64,000 nucleotides of DNA, taken from NCBI RefSeq assembly GCF_026340565.1, contig NZ_JAPEPB010000001.1, positions 2,170,001-2,234,000 on the forward strand, written 5' to 3'. The notes beneath the pieces are model-generated. The model did not search any database. It had not been told where the DNA came from and was given only the letters and a program-made list of their open reading frames with translations. Both the position numbers and the translations under genes were made by a program. This DNA is from Kitasatospora sp. NBC_01287 (lineage in GTDB: Bacteria > Actinomycetota > Actinomycetes > Streptomycetales > Streptomycetaceae). Below are positions 1 through 8,040 of this stretch, piece by piece (positions within the stretch are counted from its first letter, which is position 1; every line of letters begins with the position of its first letter).

Positions 1-90
1 GCGAAGACGGTAGGCAGGCTCGATCTTGTCCTAGGTGTTTCACTCCCTGGCTGGTCCTTCCGGCCGTGGCGGGGCCTGGCGCGGCGGCCC

Positions 91-141
91 GGGTACGGCC
101 GAGGGCCGGACGGGAGTCCCGTCCGGCCCTCGGCCGTACCC
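91..141 (-). terminator. Perfect hairpin terminator of the NiCoT gene
   Basis: A 24-bp perfect stem (91-114 with 118-141) closes a 3-nt loop and begins 16 bp downstream of the NiCoT stop codon on the minus strand. No U-tract is visible, as is common in high-GC actinomycetes. The hairpin is symmetrical, so it could also stop plus-strand transcripts. Bases 1-90 hold no gene that I can support. Confidence 0.85.
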
Positions 142-156
142 GCGTGCGAGGCGGCG

Positions 157-1329
157 TCAGTCCTTCGGCCAGCGCTGCTCCACCTTCGCCAGCCGCCAGT
201 ACGCCAGCGCGGCCGCCCAGACCACCACGAACAGGCCCACGATGACGAAGCCCACGTTGTTGAGGTTGATGCCGGAGATCCAGCCGCTGACCGGGTCGGT
301 CAGGTCGAGCTGCTCGTGCAGCACCCCGACCAGCTCGATGGTGCCGATCAGGAAGGCGACGGCGATGGACAGCCCGGTGATGGTGAGGTTGTAGTACACC
401 TTGCGGACCGGGTTGGAGAACGCCCAGTGGTACGCGAAGTTCATGAAGGTGCCGTCGAGCGTGTCGAACAGGCTCATCCCGGCCGCGAAGAGCAGCGGCA
501 GGCAGAGGATCGCGTACCAGGGCAGGCCGGAGGCGGCGCCGGAGCCGGCCATCACCATCAGCGAGACCTCGGTCGCGGTGTCGAAGCCGATCCCGAAGAG
601 CAGCCCCACCGGGTACATCTGCCCCGGGCGGGTGATCGACTTGGTCAGCCTGCCCAGGACGCGGTTCATGAAGCCGCGGCTGTCCAGGTGCCGCTCCAGC
701 TCGTGCTCGTCGAAGCTGCCCGCGCGCATCGCGCGGAAGACCCGCGCGATGCCGGCCATCGAGACCAGGTTGAGCGCGGCGATCAGGTAGAGGAAGCCGC
801 CGGAGACGCTGGTGCTGACCACGCCGAGCAGCTTGTGCGCACCGGAGTTGTCGTTGGTCAGGGTGCCGACCACCTGGGCGCCGGCGGCGACCAGCCCGGC
901 CAGCACCACCACGATGGTGGAGTGGCCGAGCGCGAACCAGAAGCCGACCGAGACCGGACGCTTGCCGTCGGCCATCAGCTTGCGGGTGGTGTTGTCGATG
1001 GCCGCGATGTGGTCGGCGTCGAAGGCGTGCCGCATGCCCAGGGTGTAGGCGGTGATGCCGAGGCCGAGCCCGAAGGCCTGGCTGCCGACGGTGTAGTGGT
1101 GCGGCGTCACCAGGGCGATCAGGATGCCGAAGGCCGCCACGTGCATGGCGATGATCACGGACATCAGGCCGCCGGTGCGCAGCCAGTCCCGGCGCTCCCA
1201 GCGCAGCGAGAGGACGGGCGCCGACGGGGACGGCGAGGAGGATGGCGACGGGGACGGGGACAGGGAAGACGCGGACGGGGCGCGGGCCGGTAGGGCCTCG
1301 GCGGTCGGCGTGGTTTCGGGCAGGGTCAT
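157..1329 (-). CDS. NiCoT-family nickel/cobalt transporter
   Basis: The 390-aa integral membrane protein carries the NiCoT signature RHAFDADHI at about residues 100-108, the motif that binds Ni2+/Co2+ in HoxN/NixA/NicT permeases. Hydrophobic segments before and after it fit the usual eight-helix fold. I place the start at ATG 1329: the frame stays open further upstream, but that stretch is a riboswitch leader. A Ser/Pro-rich N-terminal extension (about residues 18-38) precedes the first helix. The cobalamin riboswitch in the leader argues that cobalt, for B12 synthesis, is the physiological substrate. A perfect hairpin follows the stop. The family is certain; Co versus Ni preference is inferred from the riboswitch. 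Confidence 0.93.
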   Translation of the reverse strand: MTLPETTPTAEALPARAPSASSLSPSPSPSSSPSPSAPVLSLRWERRDWLRTGGLMSVIIAMHVAAFGILIALVTPHHYTVGSQAFGLGLGITAYTLGMRHAFDADHIAAIDNTTRKLMADGKRPVSVGFWFALGHSTIVVVLAGLVAAGAQVVGTLTNDNSGAHKLLGVVSTSVSGGFLYLIAALNLVSMAGIARVFRAMRAGSFDEHELERHLDSRGFMNRVLGRLTKSITRPGQMYPVGLLFGIGFDTATEVSLMVMAGSGAASGLPWYAILCLPLLFAAGMSLFDTLDGTFMNFAYHWAFSNPVRKVYYNLTITGLSIAVAFLIGTIELVGVLHEQLDLTDPVSGWISGINLNNVGFVIVGLFVVVWAAALAYWRLAKVEQRWPKD

Positions 1330-1377
1330 CCGGGGGCAGCCTCTCCAGCACCTCGTGGACAGAGTTCGTCGTGCGGT

Positions 1378-1578
1378 GCCGTGGCCGGTCTCCTGGCTGA
1401 CGGGTCCAACACCCCCGTACCCGGCCTTCCCGGACGCCTGACGGCATCCAGTGACCATCCGCCCTGGCGGGCGGGAGCGGTACGAGGATTCCCCGATCAC
1501 AGTGGCGAGGGCCGCTCCGGACTCCTGTGGCAGGCACAGTGCACCGGTCTTCCCGAACACCACGGCGGGAACACCGTA
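1378..1578 (-). promoter_or_regulatory. Cobalamin (AdoCbl-type) riboswitch
   Basis: Read on the minus strand, the leader shows the conserved B12 riboswitch blocks in order: a purine-rich GGGAAGACCGGTGC segment, a GCCACAGGAGTCCGGAGCGG-like core, the near-universal GCCACTGTGA box (about 1516-1525), and the terminal block GCCAGGAGACCGGC (about 1384-1397), whose ends pair with the upstream part. It lies about 50 nt before the NiCoT ATG, which suits repression of translation or transcription when B12 is abundant. Boundaries are approximate. Confidence 0.9.
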
Positions 1579-1603
1579 GAGCCCGGGCGGTGATGTCCAC
1601 AAG

Positions 1604-1621
1604 CCTGCGCAGATGCGCAGG
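1604..1621. promoter_or_regulatory. Candidate ArsR-family operator
   Basis: A perfect palindrome, CCTGCGCA-GA-TGCGCAGG, lies between the riboswitch leader and the ArsR start, where divergent promoters must sit. Ni/Co-sensing ArsR repressors bind imperfect palindromes of this size. Assignment to the adjacent regulator is inference. Confidence 0.55.
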
Positions 1622-1661
1622 TGTTCCGGCGTCCCGGTTTTGGACACCGCTGTCACCGGGG

Positions 1662-2165
1662 ATGAAGATGGGTCCCATGCATCTGGTTCCCGAGGATCGG
1701 GCGCACCGGCGCGCCATCGACGAGCACACGGTCTGCGCGGCCATCGCCGGCATCGGCGAGCCCGCGGCCGTGCGCGGCTGGGCCGCGCGCTTCGCCCTGC
1801 TCGCCGAACCGGGCCGCCTGGCGCTGCTGCTGGCGATCCACCGGGCCGGGCCGATCGCGGTCTCCGACCTCGCGCTGGCCACCGGGATCAGCGAGACCGC
1901 CGTCTCCCAGACCCTGCGCCTGCTGCGGGCCTCGGGCACGGTGGCCGCCGACAAGGACGGCCGGATCGTCCGCTACCACCTGCTCGATCCCGACGTGGCG
2001 CCGCTGCTCGACCTGATCCCGCGGCTCCCGCACGACGAGCTTTCCCACGACGAGCTGTCCCACGACGAGCTTTCCCATGGCGGGCTTTCCCACGGCGAGC
2101 TGCCCCACAGTGGGCTTTCCCAAGGCGAGCTGCCCCACAAGGGCGCTCCGACCTCGCAGGGCTGA
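1662..2165 (+). CDS. ArsR-family winged-helix regulator with His-repeat tail
   Basis: The 167-aa protein has an ArsR-type winged helix: recognition segment around residues 67-92 (VSDLALATGISETAVSQTLR) and a wing at KDGRIVRYHLL. From residue 124 a tail of pentapeptides follows (HDELS three times, then HGGLS, HGELP, HSGLS, QGELP), putting a His every five residues. ArsR proteins of the NmtR/KmtR type use C-terminal His residues to sense Ni/Co, and this gene diverges from a Ni/Co transporter, so metal sensing is a reasonable inference. The start could be ATG 1662, 1668 or 1677; 1662 has a GGGG stretch just upstream. Confidence 0.8.
   Translation: MKMGPMHLVPEDRAHRRAIDEHTVCAAIAGIGEPAAVRGWAARFALLAEPGRLALLLAIHRAGPIAVSDLALATGISETAVSQTLRLLRASGTVAADKDGRIVRYHLLDPDVAPLLDLIPRLPHDELSHDELSHDELSHGGLSHGELPHSGLSQGELPHKGAPTSQG
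2031..2140 (+). repeat. In-frame 15-bp tandem repeats encoding HDELS-type pentapeptides
   Basis: Seven 15-bp units, the first three nearly identical (CACGACGAGCTTTCC), degenerate towards the 3' end of the ArsR gene. Each encodes one pentapeptide, so copy-number change keeps the frame. Confidence 0.9.
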
Positions 2166-2329
2166 CGGCCGCTCCCCCGCAGGTCCCGCTTTCCAAGGTC
2201 CTGGCCCTGGTGCTCCAAGTGCCGCTCGAAATTATCGTGGCCGATCGCCCCTGACCCACCGATCCGCACCCGGACTGTCTGACAGAACAGACCGGGGCAC
2301 TCCCTCCTCGGTCGACCGTGCCCGGTCAG

Positions 2330-2425
2330 CCTTTCCCCTGCCAGCCCCTCCCCCGGTCAGCTCCTCCCGCCTGTCAGCCCCTCCCCTGTCAGCCCCTCCC
2401 CGGTCAGTCCCTCCCCGGTCAGCCT
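2330..2425. repeat. Degenerate ~15-bp intergenic repeat
   Basis: About six units like CAGCCCCTCCCCGGT fill the gap between the convergent ArsR gene and the metallo-hydrolase gene and run slightly into the latter's stop. The rest of 2166-2418 shows nothing recognisable. Confidence 0.75.
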
Positions 2426-3441
2426 CGGCGCCGAGTGCCCGGGAGCAGCCGCAGGACCGGGCTCGCCAGCTGGTGGGCCAGGCCGCGGGCCACCAGCTTG
2501 CGCATGTCGGTCTTGCGCGGCTCGTTGTAGATGACGAAGTCGTCGAAGCGGTGCACCCCGGGCCGCCCGGCCACGGCCACGGTCGCGTCACGGACCGCCA
2601 CCAGCTGCGCCACGGTCATTTCGGGCACCCGCTCGTCGGGCTGGTAGGTGGCACCGATCGGGTACTCGCCGCCGGGCCGGCGGCTCATCTCGACATGGCA
2701 GCCGAGCACATGGGTGACCGGGTGGGTGCCGGCGAACTCCACCATCCGCTCCACGGTCGCGCGGAAGGCGGCGTGGTCCTCCACGTAGAGGCGGCCCGGC
2801 AGCACCGTGTCACCGGTGAACAGGATCCCGCTCCAGGGGTCGTAGACGGTGATCGCCGCCCGATGGTGCCCCGGCGAGGGAAGGATCTCCAGCACCCGGC
2901 CGCCCAGGTCGAAGGTGACCGTGTCGAGCGGCCGGTCGGGCTCGAAACCGAAGAACGACCCGACGGCCTCGGCCTCGCGCGGCACCACCGTGGTCGCGGG
3001 GCGGTCGGCGAACTGGCCGTCGGCGGCCACGTGGTCGCCGTGCCCGTGGGTGTGCGCGACCACCAGCCCGTACGGCTCGCGCCGCCCACCGTGCTCGCCG
3101 TGCCCGCCGCGTTCGCCCTGCTCGCCCGGGTGGCGGTCGAGCCACTCGGCCACCAGCCGGTCGACCGTCGCGCGCAGCGGGAAGATGGTGGCGTCGGCCG
3201 TCGCGCCGGTGTCCAGCAGCAGGGCCCGGTCGTTGCCGAAGAGCAGGAAGATGAACGGGGCCTCGTAGTTGACCGCCATGCTCTGCCGCAGGATGACGGT
3301 GTGCTCATCGTACTGGTGGACCTGGAGCGGCGGGCCGCCACCGCGCCGGGACGCGGTGCCGTGGATCCAGTCGACCGCCAGGGAGCCGGCGCCGGGAGCC
3401 CCGGTCACGAAGTCGATCGGGCCGTCAGTCGTCGGTCGCAT
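2419..3441 (-). CDS. Metallo-beta-lactamase-fold hydrolase
   Basis: The 340-aa protein has the MBL dinuclear-metal signature HTHGHGDH at residues 130-137, then the downstream ligands PSPGHH, FTGDT (Asp) and VLGCHVEM (His). This is the glyoxalase II/lactonase-like layout. The 17-bp overlap with the upstream ArsR gene implies translational coupling. The start is ATG 3441; longer reading frames run into the regulator. A charged Gly/Glu/His-rich insert (about residues 106-121) precedes the metal motif. The substrate is unknown. Confidence 0.85.
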   Translation of the reverse strand: MRPTTDGPIDFVTGAPGAGSLAVDWIHGTASRRGGGPPLQVHQYDEHTVILRQSMAVNYEAPFIFLLFGNDRALLLDTGATADATIFPLRATVDRLVAEWLDRHPGEQGERGGHGEHGGRREPYGLVVAHTHGHGDHVAADGQFADRPATTVVPREAEAVGSFFGFEPDRPLDTVTFDLGGRVLEILPSPGHHRAAITVYDPWSGILFTGDTVLPGRLYVEDHAAFRATVERMVEFAGTHPVTHVLGCHVEMSRRPGGEYPIGATYQPDERVPEMTVAQLVAVRDATVAVAGRPGVHRFDDFVIYNEPRKTDMRKLVARGLAHQLASPVLRLLPGTRRRG

Positions 3442-4066
3442 GCTCGTTCTCCCGCGCTTCGAGGTCGGGCAGCGGAGTCGCCGCCATGAAGTACCGCACG
3501 TGGTGCTGTCCGGGGCCCGGCCGCCCGGCCGCCGCGCCCGCCCTGGCGATGTAGGGCGCGAGCAGCGCCTGCCACTGGTCGGCGAGCTCGGCGGCCTCGG
3601 CGGCGGAGAGCACCGCCACGGCGGCCAGCAGGGCCGCCGCGGGCGGCCCGTCGGCGCCCGGGACGCCCGCAGCCCCACCGCCGCCGCTCCCCCCGCCATC
3701 GGGCGGGCCGGGGCGCCGCTCCTCGCGGGCCGCGTGGTCGAGGATCGCCTGCATCTCCCGCTCCACCACGAGCCGTTCGAGCTGCCGCTTGAGCACCCGG
3801 TCACCGCCCGCCCCGACCCGCACGGTCGGTGGCACCTCGGGCACCCGCCACTGGCGCTCACGCCGGTCGCGCCCTGGGCCGGCCTCCTCCACGAACCCGT
3901 ACTTGGCGAGTTGGCGGAGGTGGAAGGAGCAGTTCGCCTGCGGGACCCCGAGGACCCGCCCGCAGCGCGCGGCCGTCGCGGGGCCGCCCGTGGCCAGCAG
4001 CTCCATCAGATCGAGGCGGAGCGGGTGGGCCAGGGCCCGGATCGCCTTGGGATCGCTGATCTCCAT
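3425..4066 (-). CDS. ArsR-type winged-helix transcriptional regulator
   Basis: The 213-aa protein starts directly with an HTH_20-like winged helix (PKAIRALAHPLRLDLMELL, then helix-turn-helix around PATAARCGRVLGVPQANCSFHLRQL). A long C-terminal helical domain with a Gly-rich insert (about residues 120-135) follows. It overlaps the MBL-fold hydrolase gene by 17 bp, and a palindrome sits just upstream of its ATG, so it probably represses its own operon. The effector is unknown. The layout is strikingly like the ArsR/MFS pair at 8.7 kb. Confidence 0.85.
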   Translation of the reverse strand: MEISDPKAIRALAHPLRLDLMELLATGGPATAARCGRVLGVPQANCSFHLRQLAKYGFVEEAGPGRDRRERQWRVPEVPPTVRVGAGGDRVLKRQLERLVVEREMQAILDHAAREERRPGPPDGGGSGGGGAAGVPGADGPPAAALLAAVAVLSAAEAAELADQWQALLAPYIARAGAAAGRPGPGQHHVRYFMAATPLPDLEARENEHATDD

Positions 4067-4070
4067 ATGT

Positions 4071-4084
4071 CAAAGAGTACTTTG
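4071..4084. promoter_or_regulatory. Palindromic operator before the ArsR/MBL operon
   Basis: CAAAG-AGTA-CTTTG is a perfect inverted repeat starting 5 bp upstream of the regulator start codon. A second CCAAAGAA-type half-site lies about 30 bp further upstream. The location suits autorepression. Confidence 0.6.
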
Positions 4085-4173
4085 GGATCCGGAGATGTCA
4101 ACGTCTTCTTTGGCTTCTCCTCGGCGGTGGAATCCCCCGGCACGGCGGCGGGCGACCCGCGTACGCTCCCGCC

Positions 4174-5229
4174 ATGAACGAGGACGGGACCGGCGCGGCC
4201 GGTATGGCCGGGCCCTGGACGGACGAGGCCGGGATAAGCGCGACCGGCGCCGGGACGGACGCGCGGTCGCTCTACCACGCGCTGCGGGAGTACGAGGGCG
4301 GCGACGCCTGGCGGGCGGTGGTCGCGCCGTGGCTCGCCGGCACCGGGACGGCGTACCGGACGGAGCTGGCGGCTGCCGCCACCCGCCGGCCGTGGTGGAC
4401 GGGGCCGGGGCGCGACGCGGACAGCAGCGTCCTCGAACACGAGCTCTACGCACTCGGGCGGGTCAGCGACCTGCTGCTGCTCGACTTCCAGCCCGATCCC
4501 GACGGCGTCGCCGACCAGCCCTGGGCGCGCGGGCCCGGCCTGAGCCCGGCCGAGTACGTGCGCCTCTTCAGCGCGCTGGGCATGACGCCCTTCGAGGAGG
4601 CCGCGGCCGCAGTGGTCGGGGACGTCACGGTCGGAGGCGCAGTGGTCGGGGACGTCACGGCCGGGGACGTCCCGGCCGGAGATGTCGCGGCCGGGGCCCC
4701 TGTGTTGTTCGACCCGTTCCGGCACGAGATCACCAAGGTCGAGCAGGCCGAGGACCCGGCCGCGCCGATCGAGGTGGTCGAGGTCCGCTGGCCCGGCCTG
4801 ATGCTGGGTCAGCTGCTCTTCAGCCGGGCCGGGGTCAAGGTCCGCGCGGGCGCCGAGCACGCCGAGCGCGGGGTGGCCGACCGCTCCCCGCTCTACTGGA
4901 CCTTCCTGCGGCGCTACCGGCCCGCCGTCGACCTCTCGCACGGCTGGGGCAGCAACTCGCAGTGGCGCACCAGCCCGCGCCTGGACTACGAGACCCCGAC
5001 CGCCCGCTACCTCAACGCCGCCGCCGACGGCACGCTCGGCTCGCTCGACCTCCCCGACCCGCTCGACACCTATGCCCTGCTGCTCACCCGGGCCGAGCGG
5101 CTCGACCTGCTGCGCCACCGCTGCCTGCTGCGGTCGCCGCGAGCCGCCGAGGAGTTGGCCGCGGCCGACGAGCACTGGCAGCGGAACCTGTTCCCGTTCG
5201 ACTGGCGGCTGCCGGAGGCGGAGCTTTGA
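4174..5229 (+). CDS. Protein of unknown function
   Basis: A 351-aa, probably cytosolic, acidic protein with no signal peptide or membrane segment. I do not recognise the family. Residues about 152-175 hold a microrepeat of Val/Gly/Asp units (VVGDVT, TAGDVP and similar), another coding repeat of the kind common in this window. The C-terminal half is Trp- and Tyr-containing with charged helices. The stop overlaps the start of the next gene (TTGA), so the two form an operon. The ATG is 108 bp from the divergent ArsR gene. Confidence 0.7.
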   Translation: MNEDGTGAAGMAGPWTDEAGISATGAGTDARSLYHALREYEGGDAWRAVVAPWLAGTGTAYRTELAAAATRRPWWTGPGRDADSSVLEHELYALGRVSDLLLLDFQPDPDGVADQPWARGPGLSPAEYVRLFSALGMTPFEEAAAAVVGDVTVGGAVVGDVTAGDVPAGDVAAGAPVLFDPFRHEITKVEQAEDPAAPIEVVEVRWPGLMLGQLLFSRAGVKVRAGAEHAERGVADRSPLYWTFLRRYRPAVDLSHGWGSNSQWRTSPRLDYETPTARYLNAAADGTLGSLDLPDPLDTYALLLTRAERLDLLRHRCLLRSPRAAEELAAADEHWQRNLFPFDWRLPEAEL

Positions 5230-5300
5230 GCAGGGGCAGAGCTTTGAGCAGGGGCGGAGCTGCGACCGGGGGCGGAGCTGCGACCGGGGGCGAGGAGTCA
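5226..5300 (+). repeat. Duplicated ~16-bp coding repeats at a gene junction
   Basis: Two AGCTTTGAGCAGGGGC units are followed by two GGAGCTGCGACCGGGGGC units across the junction of two coupled genes. Each copy could supply the TTG start, so the real start may be up to about 20 bp further on. Confidence 0.7.
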
Positions 5301-5900
5301 GCGGCAGCCTGTTCCGGCGGGCCACGGCGCCACTACGACACCGGGGTCTGGCTGGTCCGGTTCACCGACCGGATCCTGGCTGTCTGCCCGCGCTGCGGCG
5401 GCCGGGCGCTCGTGGTGCCCAGGCCTGATCTGGCCGAGCCCCGCCACTTCGGCGAACTGCTCTTCCTGCCGAGGCGCCTGGTCTGCGGCGGGTGCGGCGC
5501 GCTGGACGAGTGGGCGCCGGGGTCGCGGGGCACCGGCCTGGTGGGCGCGGTACCCGGCGGCAGCGAGGACCCCTTCTTCCGGCGACCGCTCTGGCTGCAG
5601 ACCCGGTGCGTCGGGCAGGTGCTGTGGGCCTACAACGAGCGGCACGTGGCCGCGCTGGCCGCCTACGTCGCCGCCGATCTGCGCGAACGCGGCGGCGCGC
5701 GGCCCACGTTGGCGATGTTCGCGCGGCTGCCGCGCTGGCTCACCAGCGCCGGCCATCGCCCACAGGTCCTGGCCGGGCTGGCGGCCCTGCGCGCGCAGGC
5801 CGCCCGCTCCGCCCCGGCCAACCGCTCGGACGCCGCTCACGAGCGCGCCGACCGGCCACGCAACCACAGGAGCCTGCTCTTCCGGGGCGGGGCGTACTGA
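5226..5900 (+). CDS. Zinc-ribbon protein of unknown function
   Basis: About 224 aa. Two Cys pairs, CPRCGG (near residue 50) and CGGCG (near residue 85), form a putative zinc ribbon. Around it is a Trp/Arg-rich segment ending in a conserved-looking PRWLTSAGHR block. I infer a TTG start that overlaps the upstream stop (TTGA), because the frame has no ATG before the conserved part. The first 25 codons are a repeat (ALSRG, ALSRG, AATGG, AATGG). The function is unknown; coupling suggests it works with the upstream protein. Confidence 0.65.
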   Translation: MSRGRALSRGGAATGGGAATGGEESAAACSGGPRRHYDTGVWLVRFTDRILAVCPRCGGRALVVPRPDLAEPRHFGELLFLPRRLVCGGCGALDEWAPGSRGTGLVGAVPGGSEDPFFRRPLWLQTRCVGQVLWAYNERHVAALAAYVAADLRERGGARPTLAMFARLPRWLTSAGHRPQVLAGLAALRAQAARSAPANRSDAAHERADRPRNHRSLLFRGGAY

Positions 5901-5904
5901 GCGG

Positions 5905-6135
5905 CCCGCTTGAACAGCTGTCTCAAACGAGCGCATCAGACTGGCGTCTTTACACGACCGTCTTGAACGCTTGTCTTGAACCACCGTATTGAGCGTCTGT
6001 CTTGAACGCCCGCCTTGCACACCCGTCTTGCACATCTGTCTTGAACGGACGTCCTGAACACTGGTCTTGAACGACCGTCTCGAACACCCGTACCAACCAG
6101 CCCCGCTGTACGACTGTCTTGGACAGCCGTACGAC
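5905..6135. repeat. 13-bp periodic intergenic repeat array
   Basis: About 15 head-to-tail units with consensus GTCTTGAACGNCC and period 13 fill most of the 289-bp gap between two plus-strand genes. Units diverge but keep the GTCTYG-AC skeleton. The same skeleton recurs at 18910-18962 and 38703-38893. There are no unique spacers. Confidence 0.85.
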
Positions 6136-6189
6136 ACCGGGCCACCCCGGCCCACAGTCGTTCGATCACGCGTGCGAAGATCGTTGACC

Positions 6190-6624
6190 ATGACCGCCCA
6201 GACCCGCCGATCCGCCGGCACAAGGACCTTCACCGACGTACTGCTCTCCGCCCTTCGCATCCGCCGATTGAGCACCGAGCGGGACCTGGCCGACCTGGCG
6301 GCGGGCACCACCCTCCAGGTGTTCTGCTCCAGCCCGACCCTCGGCACGGTCAGGATGATGCCGATCGGCAAGGGCCGCACCATCCCGCACACCGCAGGCG
6401 GCTACTTGCACCTGAGCACGGACGGGGTCCGCTGGCAGAACCGGCGCACCAAGGAGACCGTCGAACTCCAGGGGCCGGCGAGCCTGAAGCCCTCCGAGAA
6501 GCCGGCCGGGTGGGCCCGGATGACCCGCCTCGACCTGGTGGCGGGCGGGGAGCGGCACGTGATCCTGATCCCCACGGCCGATATCCCCCTGGTCACCCAG
6601 GCGTTGGCGGCGGTCGGCCACTGA
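6190..6624 (+). CDS. Conserved-looking hypothetical protein
   Basis: A 144-aa soluble protein starting at ATG 6190 (MTAQTRR...). The pattern of alternating beta-rich stretches (TTLQVFC, LHLSTDGVRWQNR, MTRLDLVAGGERHVILIP) followed by a C-terminal helix resembles a small PH-like fold, but I do not recognise the family. It stands alone, 15 bp from the convergent MFS gene. The frame is open upstream into the 13-bp repeat array, which I exclude from the gene. Confidence 0.65.
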   Translation: MTAQTRRSAGTRTFTDVLLSALRIRRLSTERDLADLAAGTTLQVFCSSPTLGTVRMMPIGKGRTIPHTAGGYLHLSTDGVRWQNRRTKETVELQGPASLKPSEKPAGWARMTRLDLVAGGERHVILIPTADIPLVTQALAAVGH

Positions 6625-6639
6625 GCCCGGCCGCGCAGC

Positions 6640-8040
6640 TCACGCGGCCGTCTCGCGCCTGGTGCCCTCGCCCCCAGCGCCCTCGCCCGGCACCACCACC
6701 GAGTCCAGCGAGCGGATCCGCGGGATCGGCGAGACGAGCAGCCAGCAGACCCCGAGGCTGCCGCCCACCGCGGCCAGCAGCAGGGTCGGTCGCAGGCCGA
6801 TCGTGCTGCCGAGCAGGCCGCCGACCAGGGCGCCGACGGGCCGGATGCCGTAGTTGACAGTGCTGAACGCGCCGGACACCCGGCTGCGCAGGCCGTCCGG
6901 GATGACGCTGGCCTGAAGGGAGTTGAGGTTCACGTCCAGGAACATCACCCCGATGCCGCTGAGGAACTCCGTCGCGGCGAGCGCGCCGACCTTGCCCCAG
7001 AGCGGGCCGTGGGCCAGGGCGGTGATGGCCCACGGCGCCGGGAAGAGCACCGCCCCCAGGGCGATGGTGCTGCCAAGACCGATCCGCCGGGCCAGCCGGG
7101 GGGCGAGCACCGCGCCGAGCAGGCCGCCAGTCGCGCCGATCCCGAAGGCCAGGCCGATGGTGCCCGCACCGAGACCGAGAGTGCGGCTGGCGAAGAGCAC
7201 CAGCAGCGCGTTGGCCACGAAGCCGAAGAAGTTGACGGTGCTGCAGCAGCCCAGACTGGCCCGCAGCACCGGGTGCCGGACCACGAAGGCCAGCCCCTGC
7301 CGGGCCCGGCCGAGCATCGACAGCTCCTCGCCCGGGGCCGTGGCCACCGGCGGTTCGTCGAGCGGGATCCGGCCGACCAGCAGCGCGGAGGCCAGGAACG
7401 AGAGCGCGTCGACCAGCACGGCCACCGGCGCGGTCAGCGCCTGGATCAGCGCGCCGCCGATGGCCGGTCCGACCACGTAGGAGCCCGACCTGCTGACACT
7501 GAGTTTGCTGTTGGCCTCCAGGTAGGAGGAGCGCGGCACCAGGTGGGCGAAGAAGGGCGAGTAGGCGCTGTTGAAGAGCACCGCCGCGGCGCCCACCAGC
7601 ACGGCGACGACGTAGAGCTGAGTGAGCGTCACCGCGCCGAGCAGATAGGCGAGCGGGAGCGTGGCGAGCACCAGGGCCCGGCTCAGGTCGGCGAGGACCA
7701 TCAGCCGGCGCTTGCGGCGCTGCTGGTCCACCCAGGCGCCGGAGAAGACGGCCAGCAGGTTCGGGGCCGTGATCAGCGCGGTCAGCAGCGAGACCTGGGC
7801 GGCGGAGGCTCGCAGCGCGCCGACGGCTATCAGTGGGATCGCCAACTCAGAGACTCTGTCGCCGAGTTGCGAGACGGACTGGCCGGCCCAGAAGCGCCGG
7901 AAGCGTTGATCGCGCCAGAGCGAAGCGGGGGCGGGCGGTAAGGCCTTGGCGGCGTCGGCGGCGGCAGCGGCAGCGGGTGCGGGTGCGGGTGCGGGTGCGG
8001 GTGCGGGTGCAGCCTCGGACGCGGACTCGATGGCGGTCAT
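6640..8040 (-). CDS. MFS transporter, EntS/MFS_3-like
   Basis: A 466-aa major facilitator with about 12 hydrophobic segments. The N-terminal signature (RFWAGQSVSQLGDRVSELAIPL) and the loop RKRRLMVLADLSRA are typical of the MFS_3 exporters related to the enterobactin exporter EntS. An Ala/Pro dipeptide tract (about residues 11-22) precedes helix 1. Its ATG overlaps the stop of the ArsR gene (ATGA), so the pair is coupled. It is probably a drug or metabolite exporter under ArsR control; the substrate is unknown. Confidence 0.88.
   Translation of the reverse strand: MTAIESASEAAPAPAPAPAPAPAAAAAADAAKALPPAPASLWRDQRFRRFWAGQSVSQLGDRVSELAIPLIAVGALRASAAQVSLLTALITAPNLLAVFSGAWVDQQRRKRRLMVLADLSRALVLATLPLAYLLGAVTLTQLYVVAVLVGAAAVLFNSAYSPFFAHLVPRSSYLEANSKLSVSRSGSYVVGPAIGGALIQALTAPVAVLVDALSFLASALLVGRIPLDEPPVATAPGEELSMLGRARQGLAFVVRHPVLRASLGCCSTVNFFGFVANALLVLFASRTLGLGAGTIGLAFGIGATGGLLGAVLAPRLARRIGLGSTIALGAVLFPAPWAITALAHGPLWGKVGALAATEFLSGIGVMFLDVNLNSLQASVIPDGLRSRVSGAFSTVNYGIRPVGALVGGLLGSTIGLRPTLLLAAVGGSLGVCWLLVSPIPRIRSLDSVVVPGEGAGGEGTRRETAA

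Noticed and set aside
1330..1656. N-terminal extension of the NiCoT gene
   Set aside because: The frame is open but covers a cobalamin riboswitch, and the added peptide has no membrane-protein character.
2077..3489. 470-aa plus-strand reading frame opposite the MBL-fold gene
   Set aside because: It is an antisense shadow: low-complexity Arg/Gly/Val-rich translation without domains, opposite a gene with a clear metal motif.
5905..6135. CRISPR array
   Set aside because: The period is 13 bp with units directly adjacent and variable. There are no unique spacers, no conserved 25-40-bp repeat and no cas genes.
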